A stretch of 43,304 nt of DNA from DYIU01 sp038326775 (GTDB lineage: Bacteria; Actinomycetota; Geothermincolia; Fen-727; Anoxymicrobiaceae), in the NCBI GenBank assembly GCA_038326775.1, contig JBBQKJ010000024.1:1-43304 (forward strand). Direction: 5' to 3'. The stretch's first letter is position 1. Each line of letters opens with the position of its first letter. The position numbers were made by a program, and so were the translations under genes. Positions 9,539-17,874 of this stretch are shown here, one piece after another. The notes beneath the pieces were generated by a model. That model made no database searches. It was not told where the DNA came from and was given only the letters and a program-made list of their open reading frames with translations.

Positions 9539-9579
9539 CAGCAATCATCCTTATCGCCGTTAAGCCGCGTATGCGCATT

Positions 9580-9588
9580 ATTCTAACA
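9580..9588 (-). promoter_or_regulatory. Extended -10 promoter element TGTTAGAAT
   Basis: The minus strand reads TGTTAGAAT, an extended -10 (TGn plus TAGAAT). It is identical to the element ahead of the membrane operon at 19348-19356. It would drive the 46-residue frame and possibly BKACE. No convincing -35. Confidence 0.4.
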
Positions 9589-9635
9589 TCCTGCCCCCGG
9601 CTCGTCGCGCCGCGACGTGTGAGGTGCACCGTGCG

Positions 9636-9665
9636 CTGAAACTTGTCCGCGAACAAGGGTATAAT
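9636..9665 (+). promoter_or_regulatory. nrdJ: Promoter of nrdJ with an internal inverted repeat
   Basis: CTGAAA (9636-9641), an 18-nt spacer and a perfect TATAAT (9660-9665) form the promoter. Between them lies CTTGT-CCGCGA-ACAAG (9642-9657), a 5-bp inverted repeat that could be an operator. It is not an NrdR box. The 5' leader would be about 118 nt. The remainder of the 9311-9790 gap holds nothing else I can support. Confidence 0.5.
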
Positions 9666-9790
9666 TGAGGTGTAGAAGTTGGGACACGGGCAGCGCGGAC
9701 GGGCGGTTCGAGCGGCCCGTGGTTGGTCCTTGGAGGGTTAATGAGGGGCTGGTGGAATAGACAATCCACGAAGCACGGAGTGATGAGCAG

Positions 9791-11989
9791 ATGACGGCAG
9801 AGCTTTCAGACAACGCGATAAAAGTGCTCGAGCGGCGCTATCTCGCGCACGATGCTGAGGGCAACCTCACCGAGACCCCGGCCGAGATGTTCGAGCGGGT
9901 TGCATCGGCGGTGGCACAGGCCGACCTGCCGTATCGCGGCGAGGAGGGGGCCGAGCGCTCGCGCGAGGCGTTCGTACAGATGATGGCCTCGCTCGAGTTC
10001 CTGCCCAACTCGCCCACGTTGATGAACGCGGGGCGCCCGCTGGGGCAGCTTGCCGCCTGCTTCGTGTTGCCGGTGGACGACAGCATGGAGGCTATCTTCA
10101 CCGCGGTCAAGAACATGGCGCTCATACACAAGTCCGGCGGGGGTACCGGCTTCTCGTTCTCGACCCTTCGGCCCCAGGACGACGTGGTGATGTCGACCAG
10201 GGGCGTTGCGAGCGGGCCGGTCTCGTTCATGACAGTGTTCGACGCGGCGACCGAGACGGTCAAGCAGGGCGGCACGCGCAGGGGCGCCAATATGGGGGTG
10301 CTCCGGGTAGACCACCCCGACATCCTCGAGTTCATACACGCCAAGGCCGAACACCACCTGCTCAACAACTTCAACATCTCGGTGGGCTTGACCCGCGAGT
10401 TCATGGCGGCGCTCGAGCACGGTCGCGCCTACGACCTGGTGAACCCGCGAACGCGTGATGTCGACTCGAGCTTGAACGCCCGGGACGTCTTCGACGAGAT
10501 AGCCACTACCGCCTGGGGCTCGGGCGAGCCCGGGGTGATATTCCTCGACCAGATGAACGAGGCCAACCCGCTGCCCGCCCTCGGAGAGATCCAGAGCACC
10601 AACCCGTGCGGCGAGCAGCCGCTGCTGGCTTACGAGTCGTGCAACCTGGGCAGCATCAACCTGGGCCGCCTGGTGCGGGGCGGCAACGGCCGGCCCGAGG
10701 TCGACTGGGCGCGCCTGGAGTTCCTGGTGCGCGAGGGCGTGCACTTCCTCGACAACGTCATCGACGCCGGCCGCTTCCCGCTCCCCGAGATAGACGAGCT
10801 CACCCGGGCCAACCGCAAGATAGGCCTTGGGGTGATGGGGTTCGCCGACATGCTCATCAAGCTGGGCTTGCCGTACGATTCCGAGCCCGCGCTCTCAACG
10901 GCGCGGGAGGTCATGTCGTTCGTGTCGCGCGTGGCGCGCGAGGCCTCGGTGGCTCTCGCGGCCGAGCGGGGCCCGTTTCCCAACTTCGAGAAGAGCGTAT
11001 ACGCACTGGAGGGCTCGCCGCCGATTCGCAATGCGACAACCACAACCATCGCCCCCACCGGCTCCATCAGCATCATCGCCGGGTGCTCGAGCGGCATCGA
11101 GCCGCTCTTCGCGGTCGCCTACGAGCGGAGGGTGCTCGACGGCGAGAGGCTGCTGGAGGTCCACCCGGATTTCCCGGCAGCGGCGGCACGACTTGGCCTG
11201 GGCGACGATGGGCTGGTGAAACAGATAGCGGAGGGCGGTTCCCTGTCGGAGGTAGAGGGGGTCCCCGCGGAGCTTGCGCGCCTTTTCGCGAGCGCGCATG
11301 AGATATCGCCCGAGTGGCACGTGCGGATGCAGGCGGCTTTCCAGGAGCACACCGACAACGCGGTCAGCAAGACGGTCAACCTCCCGCAGGACGCCAGCGT
11401 CGAGGAGGTCGAGTCTTTATACCTCCTGGCATATCAGCTCGGCTGCAAGGGCATCACCATATACCGTTACGGCTCCAGGCCGAAGCAGGTCCTCTACCGC
11501 GGGCACGCCGAGGCGGGCGACGGGGGCATAAGGGCCCGCGAGAGGCAGAAGGTCACGTCGGGCACCACCGAGAAGGTCAGGATAGGCTGCGGCAACCTTT
11601 ATGTCACCGTCAACTCCGACGACGAGGGCGTCTGCGAGGTGTTCACCTCCCTCGGCCGCGCGGGCGGCTGCCCGTCGCAGTCCGAGGCGACCAGCCGGTT
11701 GATATCGCTGGGCCTGCGCGCCGGGATAGATATCGAGGAGATAACCGAGCAGCTCAAAGGCATCCGCTGCATGTCATCTATCCGCAGCAAGCAGGCCGAG
11801 GTGCTCTCCTGCCCGGACGCCATAGGACGTGCCATCGAGAAGTACCTCGACGCCAGCGACATCGATCTGAGCGTGGCTGATGGCGGGCAAGGAAACATGG
11901 GCTGCCCCGAGTGCGGGGCGTTGATGGAGTTCGAGGGAGGATGCATCGTCTGCCGGTCGTGCGGGTTTTCCCGCTGCGGCCCCGCATGA
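9791..11989 (+). CDS. nrdJ: Ribonucleotide reductase, class II (adenosylcobalamin-dependent)
   Basis: Reduces ribonucleotides to deoxyribonucleotides using a thiyl radical generated from adenosylcobalamin, so it works with or without oxygen. The 732-residue protein has the fold signatures in order: FLPNSPTLMNAG, the redox Cys in LGQLAACFVLP, IHKSGGGTGFSFS, the catalytic N-x-C-x-E in STNPCGEQPLL with CNLGSINL, and ATTTTIAPTGSISIIAGCSSGIEP. After the core comes a Cys-rich tail (CPECG, CRSCGFSRCG) typical of the C-terminal reductant-shuttling and zinc region of NrdJ. Start ATG 9791 has GGAG 10 nt upstream. No class I or III genes are in the window. Confidence 0.96.
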   Translation: MTAELSDNAIKVLERRYLAHDAEGNLTETPAEMFERVASAVAQADLPYRGEEGAERSREAFVQMMASLEFLPNSPTLMNAGRPLGQLAACFVLPVDDSMEAIFTAVKNMALIHKSGGGTGFSFSTLRPQDDVVMSTRGVASGPVSFMTVFDAATETVKQGGTRRGANMGVLRVDHPDILEFIHAKAEHHLLNNFNISVGLTREFMAALEHGRAYDLVNPRTRDVDSSLNARDVFDEIATTAWGSGEPGVIFLDQMNEANPLPALGEIQSTNPCGEQPLLAYESCNLGSINLGRLVRGGNGRPEVDWARLEFLVREGVHFLDNVIDAGRFPLPEIDELTRANRKIGLGVMGFADMLIKLGLPYDSEPALSTAREVMSFVSRVAREASVALAAERGPFPNFEKSVYALEGSPPIRNATTTTIAPTGSISIIAGCSSGIEPLFAVAYERRVLDGERLLEVHPDFPAAAARLGLGDDGLVKQIAEGGSLSEVEGVPAELARLFASAHEISPEWHVRMQAAFQEHTDNAVSKTVNLPQDASVEEVESLYLLAYQLGCKGITIYRYGSRPKQVLYRGHAEAGDGGIRARERQKVTSGTTEKVRIGCGNLYVTVNSDDEGVCEVFTSLGRAGGCPSQSEATSRLISLGLRAGIDIEEITEQLKGIRCMSSIRSKQAEVLSCPDAIGRAIEKYLDASDIDLSVADGGQGNMGCPECGALMEFEGGCIVCRSCGFSRCGPA

Positions 11990-12090
11990 GGGCGACGTGC
12001 TCGGGTACAGTACACCGCGTGTGACTTCGTTTCGGGATAATCATGGCGCTCCCGGCGGAATGGCCGGCAGGCGCCTGTGAGGAGCTGGCG

Positions 12091-12870
12091 ATGAACCAGG
12101 AAGAGGAGCGCCTGGTCAGGGACATGCTGGAAAAGCTGCCCGACGAGCTCAGGGAGTCGATGAAAGAGGCGGCCAGGTCGGACGGGCTCACCCTCGAGGA
12201 GTATGTCCTGAGGTTGCTGCGCGGCATGGAAGGGCAGGGCCTGCTGGAGGCGGCCGCCAGCGCCGACGTGACCGAGGAGGAGTTCCTGCGGCTCGTCTTC
12301 GCGGGCGACTGCCCCTGGTGCGGAAGCGAGAGCACCGACTCCTGCGACGAGGCAGAGGGCATCGACGACCACACCGTCGCCCTGTGCGGGGAGTGCGGTT
12401 ACGTGTGGTGCCTGGAGTGCGGCTCGGCGGTGGTGAGCGGCGAGACCTGCGGGCACTGGGATATCTGCGAGGCTTGCGACGAGGAGAAGGACGAGTTCGC
12501 GGAGTGCGGCATCTTACCAGGTGAGTGCCCGAAGTTGCTCGAATGGTACGCCGAGAACTACGCGCTGGCCTGCCAGAGCAACTGCGCCTGGTGCGAGGGC
12601 GAGATACCCGAGGCGGGAGAGGTCTTCGCGGTGGGGGCTACGCTCAGGGGAGGGATAGAGTACGCGAGCAACGAGAGCGAGACCGGCTTCTTCATGCCGG
12701 TCGCAATCGGCGGCAAGCTGGTGCCGGCCATCGTGACCGCGCCGGAATCCGAGGCCCGCGAGCAGGGCAACGACCTCATGTTCATGACCTGCAGCGAGGT
12801 GTGCGCGTGCTCGCTGCGGGACGCGCTCTGCGAGCAGAAAGAGCTTATCGACCGGGCCGAGCTCAACTGA
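12091..12870 (+). CDS. Cysteine-rich putative zinc-binding protein of unknown function
   Basis: A 259-residue protein. Residues 1-70 are an acidic, helical segment that may pack like a small ribbon-helix-helix or coiled domain. Then follow many paired cysteines: CPWC (74-77), CGEC (99-102), CLEC (107-110), CEAC (126-129), and later CAWC in the second half. These suggest two or three zinc ribbons. No family is recognised. ATG 12091 is chosen over an upstream in-frame ATG at 12043 because GGAG lies 6 nt before it and the earlier codons look random. It is 101 nt downstream of nrdJ on the same strand and could be read through from it. There is no signal peptide. Confidence 0.7.
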   Translation: MNQEEERLVRDMLEKLPDELRESMKEAARSDGLTLEEYVLRLLRGMEGQGLLEAAASADVTEEEFLRLVFAGDCPWCGSESTDSCDEAEGIDDHTVALCGECGYVWCLECGSAVVSGETCGHWDICEACDEEKDEFAECGILPGECPKLLEWYAENYALACQSNCAWCEGEIPEAGEVFAVGATLRGGIEYASNESETGFFMPVAIGGKLVPAIVTAPESEAREQGNDLMFMTCSEVCACSLRDALCEQKELIDRAELN

Positions 12871-12909
12871 AACGGGGCAGTGCGGAGGGTCGTGCCGACT
12901 CGCGTCCGA

Positions 12910-12922
12910 CGCCGGGGTCAGG
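12910..12922. repeat. Partial REP-like repeat core in the 12871-12987 gap
   Basis: GCCGGGGTCAGGC matches the core of the palindromic repeats at 14229-14324 and 16832-16866 but has no paired arm. The gap otherwise shows only the GGGAG before the radical SAM gene. Confidence 0.4.
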
Positions 12923-12987
12923 CCAGGGAAGTTGAACCCGATGATGTCCTTTAAACGTATGAACGCATGGGAGAACAATGATAGATA

Positions 12988-14256
12988 ATGCAAACAGCTG
13001 ATATAAGACGTAAGGCTCAAGACAGGTTGGAACAGGTCGCCGAGATACCCATGCTGCGGCCGCCGCTCAGGCGCTTCAGGCGCTTCTTCTACCGCAACCT
13101 GGGGCCGCCGACGATGCCCGGAGCGTTCTCGCTCGGGTGCTACATGGTCAAGCTATTTCCCCAGAAGCTGCCTTACACCAAGTTCGCCTCGCCGGGCCAC
13201 TACACGTTCTACCTCCCGCCGTTCGGGACGAAGGCTTACAGCCGAATCCTGCGCGGCGGCATTCTGCGCGACTTCCACATGGGCGGCGGGCCGGCGGCCG
13301 TCACTTTCGCCGTGACCGCGAGGTGCCCGTGCTCCTGCTACCACTGTTCTGCTCACAGGCGCCCCCGCGAGGGGGAGTTGGACACCTCGGAGGCCAAAGA
13401 CGTCATCCGGCAGTGCGTCGACCTGATGGTGGGCAGCGTAGTGCTGACCGGCGGGGAGCCGATGGCTCGAAAGGACCTCCCGGAGCTCATCAGCTATATC
13501 GGTGAGTGCGAGGCCACACCCCAGATATTCACCAGCGGTTATTACCTGGAGCGCGAGCGGGCGCGGGAGCTCGCCGATGCCGGTCTTCAGGTCGCGTTCG
13601 TCAGCCTGGACAGCCCTGATGCCGCGGTGCACGATGAGGCAAGGGGCGTGCCGGGGCTGTTCGAGCGCGCCTGCCGGGGCCTCGAGTACGCGGGAGAAGC
13701 GGGGATATCGACCGGCATAAGCACCTTCGCGACCCACGAGGCGGTCGCCGAAAAGCACGTCGAGCGTTTTTTCGAGCTGGGCAGGGACCTGGGCGTGAGC
13801 GAGATAACGGTGTTTGACGTGACACCGACCGGCAGGATGCTCGACCGTGACGAGATGCTCCTGACCCCGAATGAGCACCGGCATCTTTCCGAGCTCCAGG
13901 AGGGGCAGTTCGTGCGCAGGGACGGGCCCAAGATAGTGACGATGTCATACGTGAACGAGACCGACATCATCGGCTGCTTCGGCGGCAAGTACCAGATACA
14001 CATAACGCACGACGGTTACGTGACGCCGTGCGACTTCAACCCCCTGCACTTCGGGAACATCCGCGAAGAGCCGCTTCGGGTCATCTGGAACCGCATGCGC
14101 GCGCACCCCGAGTACCGCAAGAAGACGGTCTCATGCCGCATGCAGGACCCGGAGTTCCGCCGCAAATACATCAAGAAGATCCCGCCTGACGCGCCCCTGC
14201 CGTACCCCATGGAGCGGATCCCGCTGGAGGATTCATGCCGGGGTCAGGCACCCTGA
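12988..14256 (+). CDS. Radical SAM protein with SPASM-like C-terminus
   Basis: The 422-residue protein carries the radical SAM cluster motif CxxxCxxC as Cys113, Cys117 and Cys120 in ARCPCSCYHC, followed by VVLTGGEPMARKDL (GGEP motif binding SAM). A C-terminal region with CFGGKYQIHITHDGYVTPCDF and a later Cys fits an auxiliary-cluster (SPASM/twitch) domain. Related proteins modify peptides or make cofactors; the substrate is unknown and no precursor peptide is seen beside it. Start ATG 12988 has its GGGAG 14 nt away, which is long, so the exact start is uncertain. The last eight codons (DSCRGQAP) and the stop are encoded by a REP-like repeat, so the native C-terminus has probably been replaced. 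Confidence 0.85.
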   Translation: MQTADIRRKAQDRLEQVAEIPMLRPPLRRFRRFFYRNLGPPTMPGAFSLGCYMVKLFPQKLPYTKFASPGHYTFYLPPFGTKAYSRILRGGILRDFHMGGGPAAVTFAVTARCPCSCYHCSAHRRPREGELDTSEAKDVIRQCVDLMVGSVVLTGGEPMARKDLPELISYIGECEATPQIFTSGYYLERERARELADAGLQVAFVSLDSPDAAVHDEARGVPGLFERACRGLEYAGEAGISTGISTFATHEAVAEKHVERFFELGRDLGVSEITVFDVTPTGRMLDRDEMLLTPNEHRHLSELQEGQFVRRDGPKIVTMSYVNETDIIGCFGGKYQIHITHDGYVTPCDFNPLHFGNIREEPLRVIWNRMRAHPEYRKKTVSCRMQDPEFRRKYIKKIPPDAPLPYPMERIPLEDSCRGQAP

Positions 14257-14324
14257 CATGAATTTGTATCCGAAACATCAGGATGCCGCAGCAAATTCAT
14301 GTCAGGGCGCCCCGGCATGAATCC
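14229..14324. repeat. Long REP-like inverted repeat between radical SAM gene and priA
   Basis: Left arm 14229-14266 and right arm 14292-14324 are complementary except that 7 nt in the left arm are replaced by 2 in the right. The loop is 25 nt. The left arm contains the core GGGGTCAGGCACC followed by CTGACATGAAT and is itself palindromic (GTCAGG-CAC-CCTGAC). The left arm supplies the end of the radical SAM frame, and the right arm stops exactly next to the priA stop codon (14325). It may act as a two-way terminator for the converging genes. Confidence 0.8.
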
Positions 14325-16787
14325 TTAGAGCAGCGAGGTGGGGTCGACGTCGAGGGTGATGCGGACCTCCCTGCCCGCGGGCGCCGAGCGCGCGTACTCG
14401 TAGAAGCGCGCGACAGAGAGCTTGATGCGCTCGGAGACGGCGTCCAGCTCGGGCGCTTTAATCAGGATGTGCCAGCGGTACTGGCCCCGGATGCGGGACA
14501 GCGGGGCGGGCGCGGGGCCCAGGATGACAGCGCCGGTGCGGGCGAGGTCTGTCTCCAGCAGGGCGCGCATGCGCTCGGCCGAGCGGGAAGCGGCCTCGAG
14601 CTCGGGCGAGGTTATCATCACGTTGATGAGCTCTACGAACGGCGGATAGCGGGCGTTGAGACGGGCCTGAAGCTCGGCTTCTATGAACTCCCCCGGGTCA
14701 CCCGAGAGCGCCCTTATCGCCGGGTGCGCCGGGTTGTAACTCTGCACTATCACGCGGCCGGGTCGCAGCCCGCGGCCGGCCCTTCCGCTGACCTGGGTGA
14801 GGAGCTGGTAGGTGCGCTCGCTCGCGCGGAAGTCGGGTAGCGCCAGGGCCGTATCCGCGTTTATGACCCCCACCAGTGTAACCCCCGGGATGTCGAGCCC
14901 CTTGGCTATCATCTGCGTACCGATGAGCACCTGCGCCTCGCCGCGCGAGAAGGCGCCCAGCATGTGCCAGTGGGCGTCCTTCGTCGTGGTCGTGTCGGCG
15001 TCCATCCTGATGAAGGAGACGCCGGGCAGGTGGGCGGTCAGCTCATCCTCTACGCGCTGGGTCCCCGCGCCGAACGACTTCATGGGCCCGTTGCCGCACT
15101 CGGGGCAGCGCTCGGGGACGCCCCAGCGCTTGCCGCAGTGGTGGCACAGCAGCATGTTGCCGCGCGTGTGGTAGCAGAGGCTCACGTCGCATTCGTCGCA
15201 GCCCATGATGTGGCCGCAGTAGTGGCACTGCATGTAGTTGGCGAAGCCCCGGCGGTTGAGGAAGAGGATGGCCTGGTCGTTCGACTCGACGGTGCGGGAC
15301 AGCGCGTCGAGGAGGGGCCTGGAGAGCAGGGGCACAACCCCCGCGCCGCCGACCTGTCTCATGTCGACCACCTCGACGTCCGGGAGCGGCCTGTCGTCTA
15401 TGCGCGCCGGCAGCAGGAGGCGCTCATAGGTGCCCGCCCGCGCCTTCTCGAGCGATTCGAAGGACGGGGTGGCGCTGCCCAGGATGAGGACGGCGCCGGC
15501 CATGCGGGCGCGCACCTCGGCGACATCCCGGGCGTGGTAGCGGGGCGCGGTATCGCTCTTGTAGGAGGGCTCGTGCTCCTCGTCTAAAGCTATGAGGCCC
15601 AGGTCGCTCACGGGGGCGAAGAGCGCCGAGCGCGCCCCGACCACCACCTTGTAGCGCCCATCGCGCACCCCGCGCCACTGGTCGAACCGCTCGCCCGGGC
15701 CCAGGCGGCTGTGCAGGACGGCGACCTGGCCCCGAAAGCGCGACTCGAACCGCTCGAGCGTCTGCGGTGTGAGGGATATCTCCGGGACGAGCACGATCGC
15801 ACGCTTGCCCATTTCGATGACGCGCTGAATAGACCTCAGGTATACCTCGGTCTTGCCGGAGCCGGTAACGCCGTCCAGCAGGAACACCCCCGGCTCACCT
15901 GACTCCAGGGCCCCGGCTATGCGGTCGATAGCCGCCTGCTGGCTCTCGTTCGGCGTGGGCGGCGCGAGGTCCGCGCTGCCGTCCCGGAGCCTGGGCTGGC
16001 GGAGGACCTCCTCGCTGGCGACCTCGACCAGGCCCTTTTTCTCGAGAGACTTGAGGCTGGCCGAGCTGGCGCCGGTCGAGCGCAGCAGGTCGCTCTGGAA
16101 GTCGACGCCCCCCCTGGCGAGAAGGTGCTTCATGATGTCGCGCTGGCGGTGGGGGAGGCCTTCGACCTCGGGTTCGCCCGCATCGCCAGCTCGGACCACC
16201 TTGCGCGACCTCGGGCTGGCGGCGGGCGCGGTCAGTGAGAACCTCCGAGCGAGAAGGCCCGCGTCCTCGAGCGCCTTAAGAGCCGGCGCCACCTTGCCGG
16301 CGCCCATGTGCTTCTGGAGGACTTTGAGGTCGACCTCACCGCCGCTTGCCGACAGTACCTCGACCACGTCGGACTGCGTGCCCGCCCTTCCGCCGAGGGC
16401 GCGGCGCGCGTCGTCGCGGCTCGACAGGAGAGAGACGTATTGCTTTACCTTGCGGCTGCGGCCCGGGGGCATGACCACTCGAAACGCCTGGGAGAGAGAC
16501 GACATGTAATGCGATGCTATCCAGACGCAGAGCCTCTGGGTGTCGAAGTCGAAGAGGGGAGGCTCGTCGAGGGCGCGGGCGATAGTCTTCAGGCGCGCGA
16601 CCTCGGCCCGGGCGGGAAAGCCGACCACGTAACCGAGCGACAGGCGGCTGTTGAAAGGCACCAGCACGAGAGAGCCCGTCTCGAGCCTCTCGCGCAGCTC
16701 CTCGGGCACCTTGTACGTGAACGGCCGGTCGAGCTCCTGCAGGGGGGAGTCTATGATGACCTCTGCGAACTGCCTGTACGGCTCCGT
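14325..16787 (-). CDS. priA: Primosomal protein N' (PriA helicase), apparent ACG start
   Basis: PriA restarts stalled replication forks as a 3'-5' DNA helicase. The sequence shows an N-terminal DNA-binding region, Walker A GVTGSGKTE, DEEH box, ILGSATPS, and the zinc-binding insertion CHYCGHIMGCDEC, CHHCGKRWG, CPECG. Helicase motifs GTQMIAKGLDIPGVT and QVSGRAGRG follow, then the C-terminal domain. The first normal start is GTG at 16709, but homology extends upstream: YRQFAEVIIDSPLQELDRP is the expected start of PriA. In that frame a TAA stop at 16788-16790 is followed directly by ACG (16787-16785). The ideally spaced GGAGGTGAGG lies just before it. I therefore place the start at ACG 16787 (820 residues). 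ACG may be a true rare start, a mutated ATG or a base error. Confidence 0.9.
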   Translation of the reverse strand, partial: TEPYRQFAEVIIDSPLQELDRPFTYKVPEELRERLETGSLVLVPFNSRLSLGYVVGFPARAEVARLKTIARALDEPPLFDFDTQRLCVWIASHYMSSLSQAFRVVMPPGRSRKVKQYVSLLSSRDDARRALGGRAGTQSDVVEVLSASGGEVDLKVLQKHMGAGKVAPALKALEDAGLLARRFSLTAPAASPRSRKVVRAGDAGEPEVEGLPHRQRDIMKHLLARGGVDFQSDLLRSTGASSASLKSLEKKGLVEVASEEVLRQPRLRDGSADLAPPTPNESQQAAIDRIAGALESGEPGVFLLDGVTGSGKTEVYLRSIQRVIEMGKRAIVLVPEISLTPQTLERFESRFRGQVAVLHSRLGPGERFDQWRGVRDGRYKVVVGARSALFAPVSDLGLIALDEEHEPSYKSDTAPRYHARDVAEVRARMAGAVLILGSATPSFESLEKARAGTYERLLLPARIDDRPLPDVEVVDMRQVGGAGVVPLLSRPLLDALSRTVESNDQAILFLNRRGFANYMQCHYCGHIMGCDECDVSLCYHTRGNMLLCHHCGKRWGVPERCPECGNGPMKSFGAGTQRVEDELTAHLPGVSFIRMDADTTTTKDAHWHMLGAFSRGEAQVLIGTQMIAKGLDIPGVTLVGVINADTALALPDFRASERTYQLLTQVSGRAGRGLRPGRVIVQSYNPAHPAIRALSGDPGEFIEAELQARLNARYPPFVELINVMITSPELEAASRSAERMRALLETDLARTGAVILGPAPAPLSRIRGQYRWHILIKAPELDAVSERIKLSVARFYEYARSAPAGREVRITLDVDPTSLL

Positions 16788-16790
16788 TTA

Positions 16791-16812
16791 CCTCACCTCC
16801 GCGTTGATTATA
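16791..16812 (-). promoter_or_regulatory. priA: priA -10 box and ribosome site
   Basis: Minus-strand TATAAT (16812-16807) would start transcription near 16800, exactly at the GGAGGTGAGG ribosome site (16800-16791). This leaves a leader of about 13 nt before ACG 16787. The -35 zone falls inside a REP-like repeat and is poor. Confidence 0.5.
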
Positions 16813-16831
16813 TATCCGCCCGCCTACAGTG

Positions 16832-16866
16832 CATTCATGTCATGGTGCCTGACCCCGACATGAATG
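16832..16866. repeat. REP-like palindromic repeat, compact copy
   Basis: CATTCATGTC (16832-16841) and GACATGAATG (16857-16866) are perfect 10-bp arms around ATGGTGCCTGACCCC. The reverse complement matches the left arm of the 14229 copy almost base for base, with core GGGGTCAGGCACC. It sits between the divergent promoters of priA and the PurM-like gene. Confidence 0.8.
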
Positions 16867-16867
16867 T

Positions 16868-16873
16868 TAGAAT
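16868..16873 (+). promoter_or_regulatory. -10 box for a leaderless transcript
   Basis: TAGAAT (16868-16873) ends 6 nt before ATG 16880, and no ribosome site precedes that ATG. Transcription would begin at or next to the start codon, as in leaderless mRNAs of actinobacteria. The string TAGAATTGCG recurs before other starts in the window. Confidence 0.45.
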
Positions 16874-16879
16874 TGCGCC

Positions 16880-17836
16880 ATGGAACTGGAAGAGCTGCTC
16901 GAGGAGTTGAGGCGTTACCCGGGCCTGACGCGCAAAGCGGTGATAGGCAACTGGGCGAGGCGCTTCTCCGCCATCAGCGGAGAGACGGTGCTGGTGCAGG
17001 GGCCGGGCGACGACGCGGGGGCGCTGCCCATGGGCGACGGCTACCTTCTGCTCGCGGGTGAAGGAATGATGCCGTCCCTGTGGAAGGACCCGTTCTTCAC
17101 AGGGTTCGGCGCTGTGACCGTCAACGTCAACGATATCTACGCGATGGGAGGCAAGCCTCTCGGGCTCGTGACCATGGTCTTCGCAGGAGGTCTCTCCGAA
17201 GAGGCGCGCGACGGCTTCATGAGAGGGATGGGCCGCGCACTCGATTACTACGGGGTCCCGCTGCTGGGCGGGCACACCAGCCCCGAAGGAGGGCCCACGG
17301 TCGCGGTCTCAATAGTCGGTTACGCCGATAAGCTCATCCGGGGTGACGGCGCGCGGCCGGGCGACCGCCTGGCGCTGGTGCTTGACCTCGACGGAAAGCC
17401 TTACCCCCCTTTCTTCGCCTGGGACACGGTCTTCTCGACCGAAGGCGGACGCACGGTGGAGAAGCTCGAGGCTATGACCGAGCTGGCCGAACGCGAGCTG
17501 TGCTCCGCGTGCCGCGACCTCTCGAACCCGGGAATACTCGGCACCCTTGCCATGATGATGGAGGCCTCCGGCACGGGGGCCGCCGTGGACCTCGACCATG
17601 TCCCCGTACCCCCCGGCGTCGAGATCGACTGGTGGTTGAAGGCTTACCCCTCCTACGGGTTTCTCCTCGCGCTCCCGCGATCAAGCCTCGAAGAGGTCAC
17701 CGCTATCGTGGGACGGAGGGGCATCATCTGCGCGGATTTCGGAGAAGTCACCGAGGGCTCGGAGATAACAGTCGACTGGCGCGGCCGTAGCGCCCGGTTC
17801 CTCGACTGGTTCACCCACCCCGTCACCGGTCTATGA
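16880..17836 (+). CDS. AIR synthase (PurM)-like protein
   Basis: A 318-residue member of the PurM/ThiL/HypE/SelD ATP-binding fold. GPGDDAGALPM supplies the N-terminal metal/ATP loop, and GFGAVTVNVNDIYAMGGKPLG is the signature dimer strand with the conserved Asp. Then come GGHTSPEGG and the C-terminal half with LSNPGILGT and GFLLALP. It is closest in pattern to orphan AIR-synthase-related proteins (the sll0787-like or methanogenesis-marker-2-like type) rather than to true PurM. The reaction is unknown. The transcript appears leaderless. It is not in an operon with a recognised partner: priA is divergent and the membrane operon converges on it. Confidence 0.8.
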   Translation: MELEELLEELRRYPGLTRKAVIGNWARRFSAISGETVLVQGPGDDAGALPMGDGYLLLAGEGMMPSLWKDPFFTGFGAVTVNVNDIYAMGGKPLGLVTMVFAGGLSEEARDGFMRGMGRALDYYGVPLLGGHTSPEGGPTVAVSIVGYADKLIRGDGARPGDRLALVLDLDGKPYPPFFAWDTVFSTEGGRTVEKLEAMTELAERELCSACRDLSNPGILGTLAMMMEASGTGAAVDLDHVPVPPGVEIDWWLKAYPSYGFLLALPRSSLEEVTAIVGRRGIICADFGEVTEGSEITVDWRGRSARFLDWFTHPVTGL

Positions 17837-17837
17837 A

Positions 17838-17873
17838 CTGATATCTCAAATCAGATCTGACGCCAGGTATCAG
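17838..17873. terminator. Weak stem-loop between converging genes
   Basis: CTGATA (17838-17843) pairs with TATCAG (17868-17873), and an inner CTGAT/ATCAG pair can also form. It fills the 38-nt gap between two converging genes. There is no U run, so this is tentative. Confidence 0.25.
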
Positions 17874-17874
17874 C

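Noticed and set aside
9216..9656. 146-codon minus-strand frame across the BKACE start region
   Set aside because: It overlaps the strong BKACE start in another frame and shows no family pattern; the 46-codon frame at 9398-9538 has better start signals.
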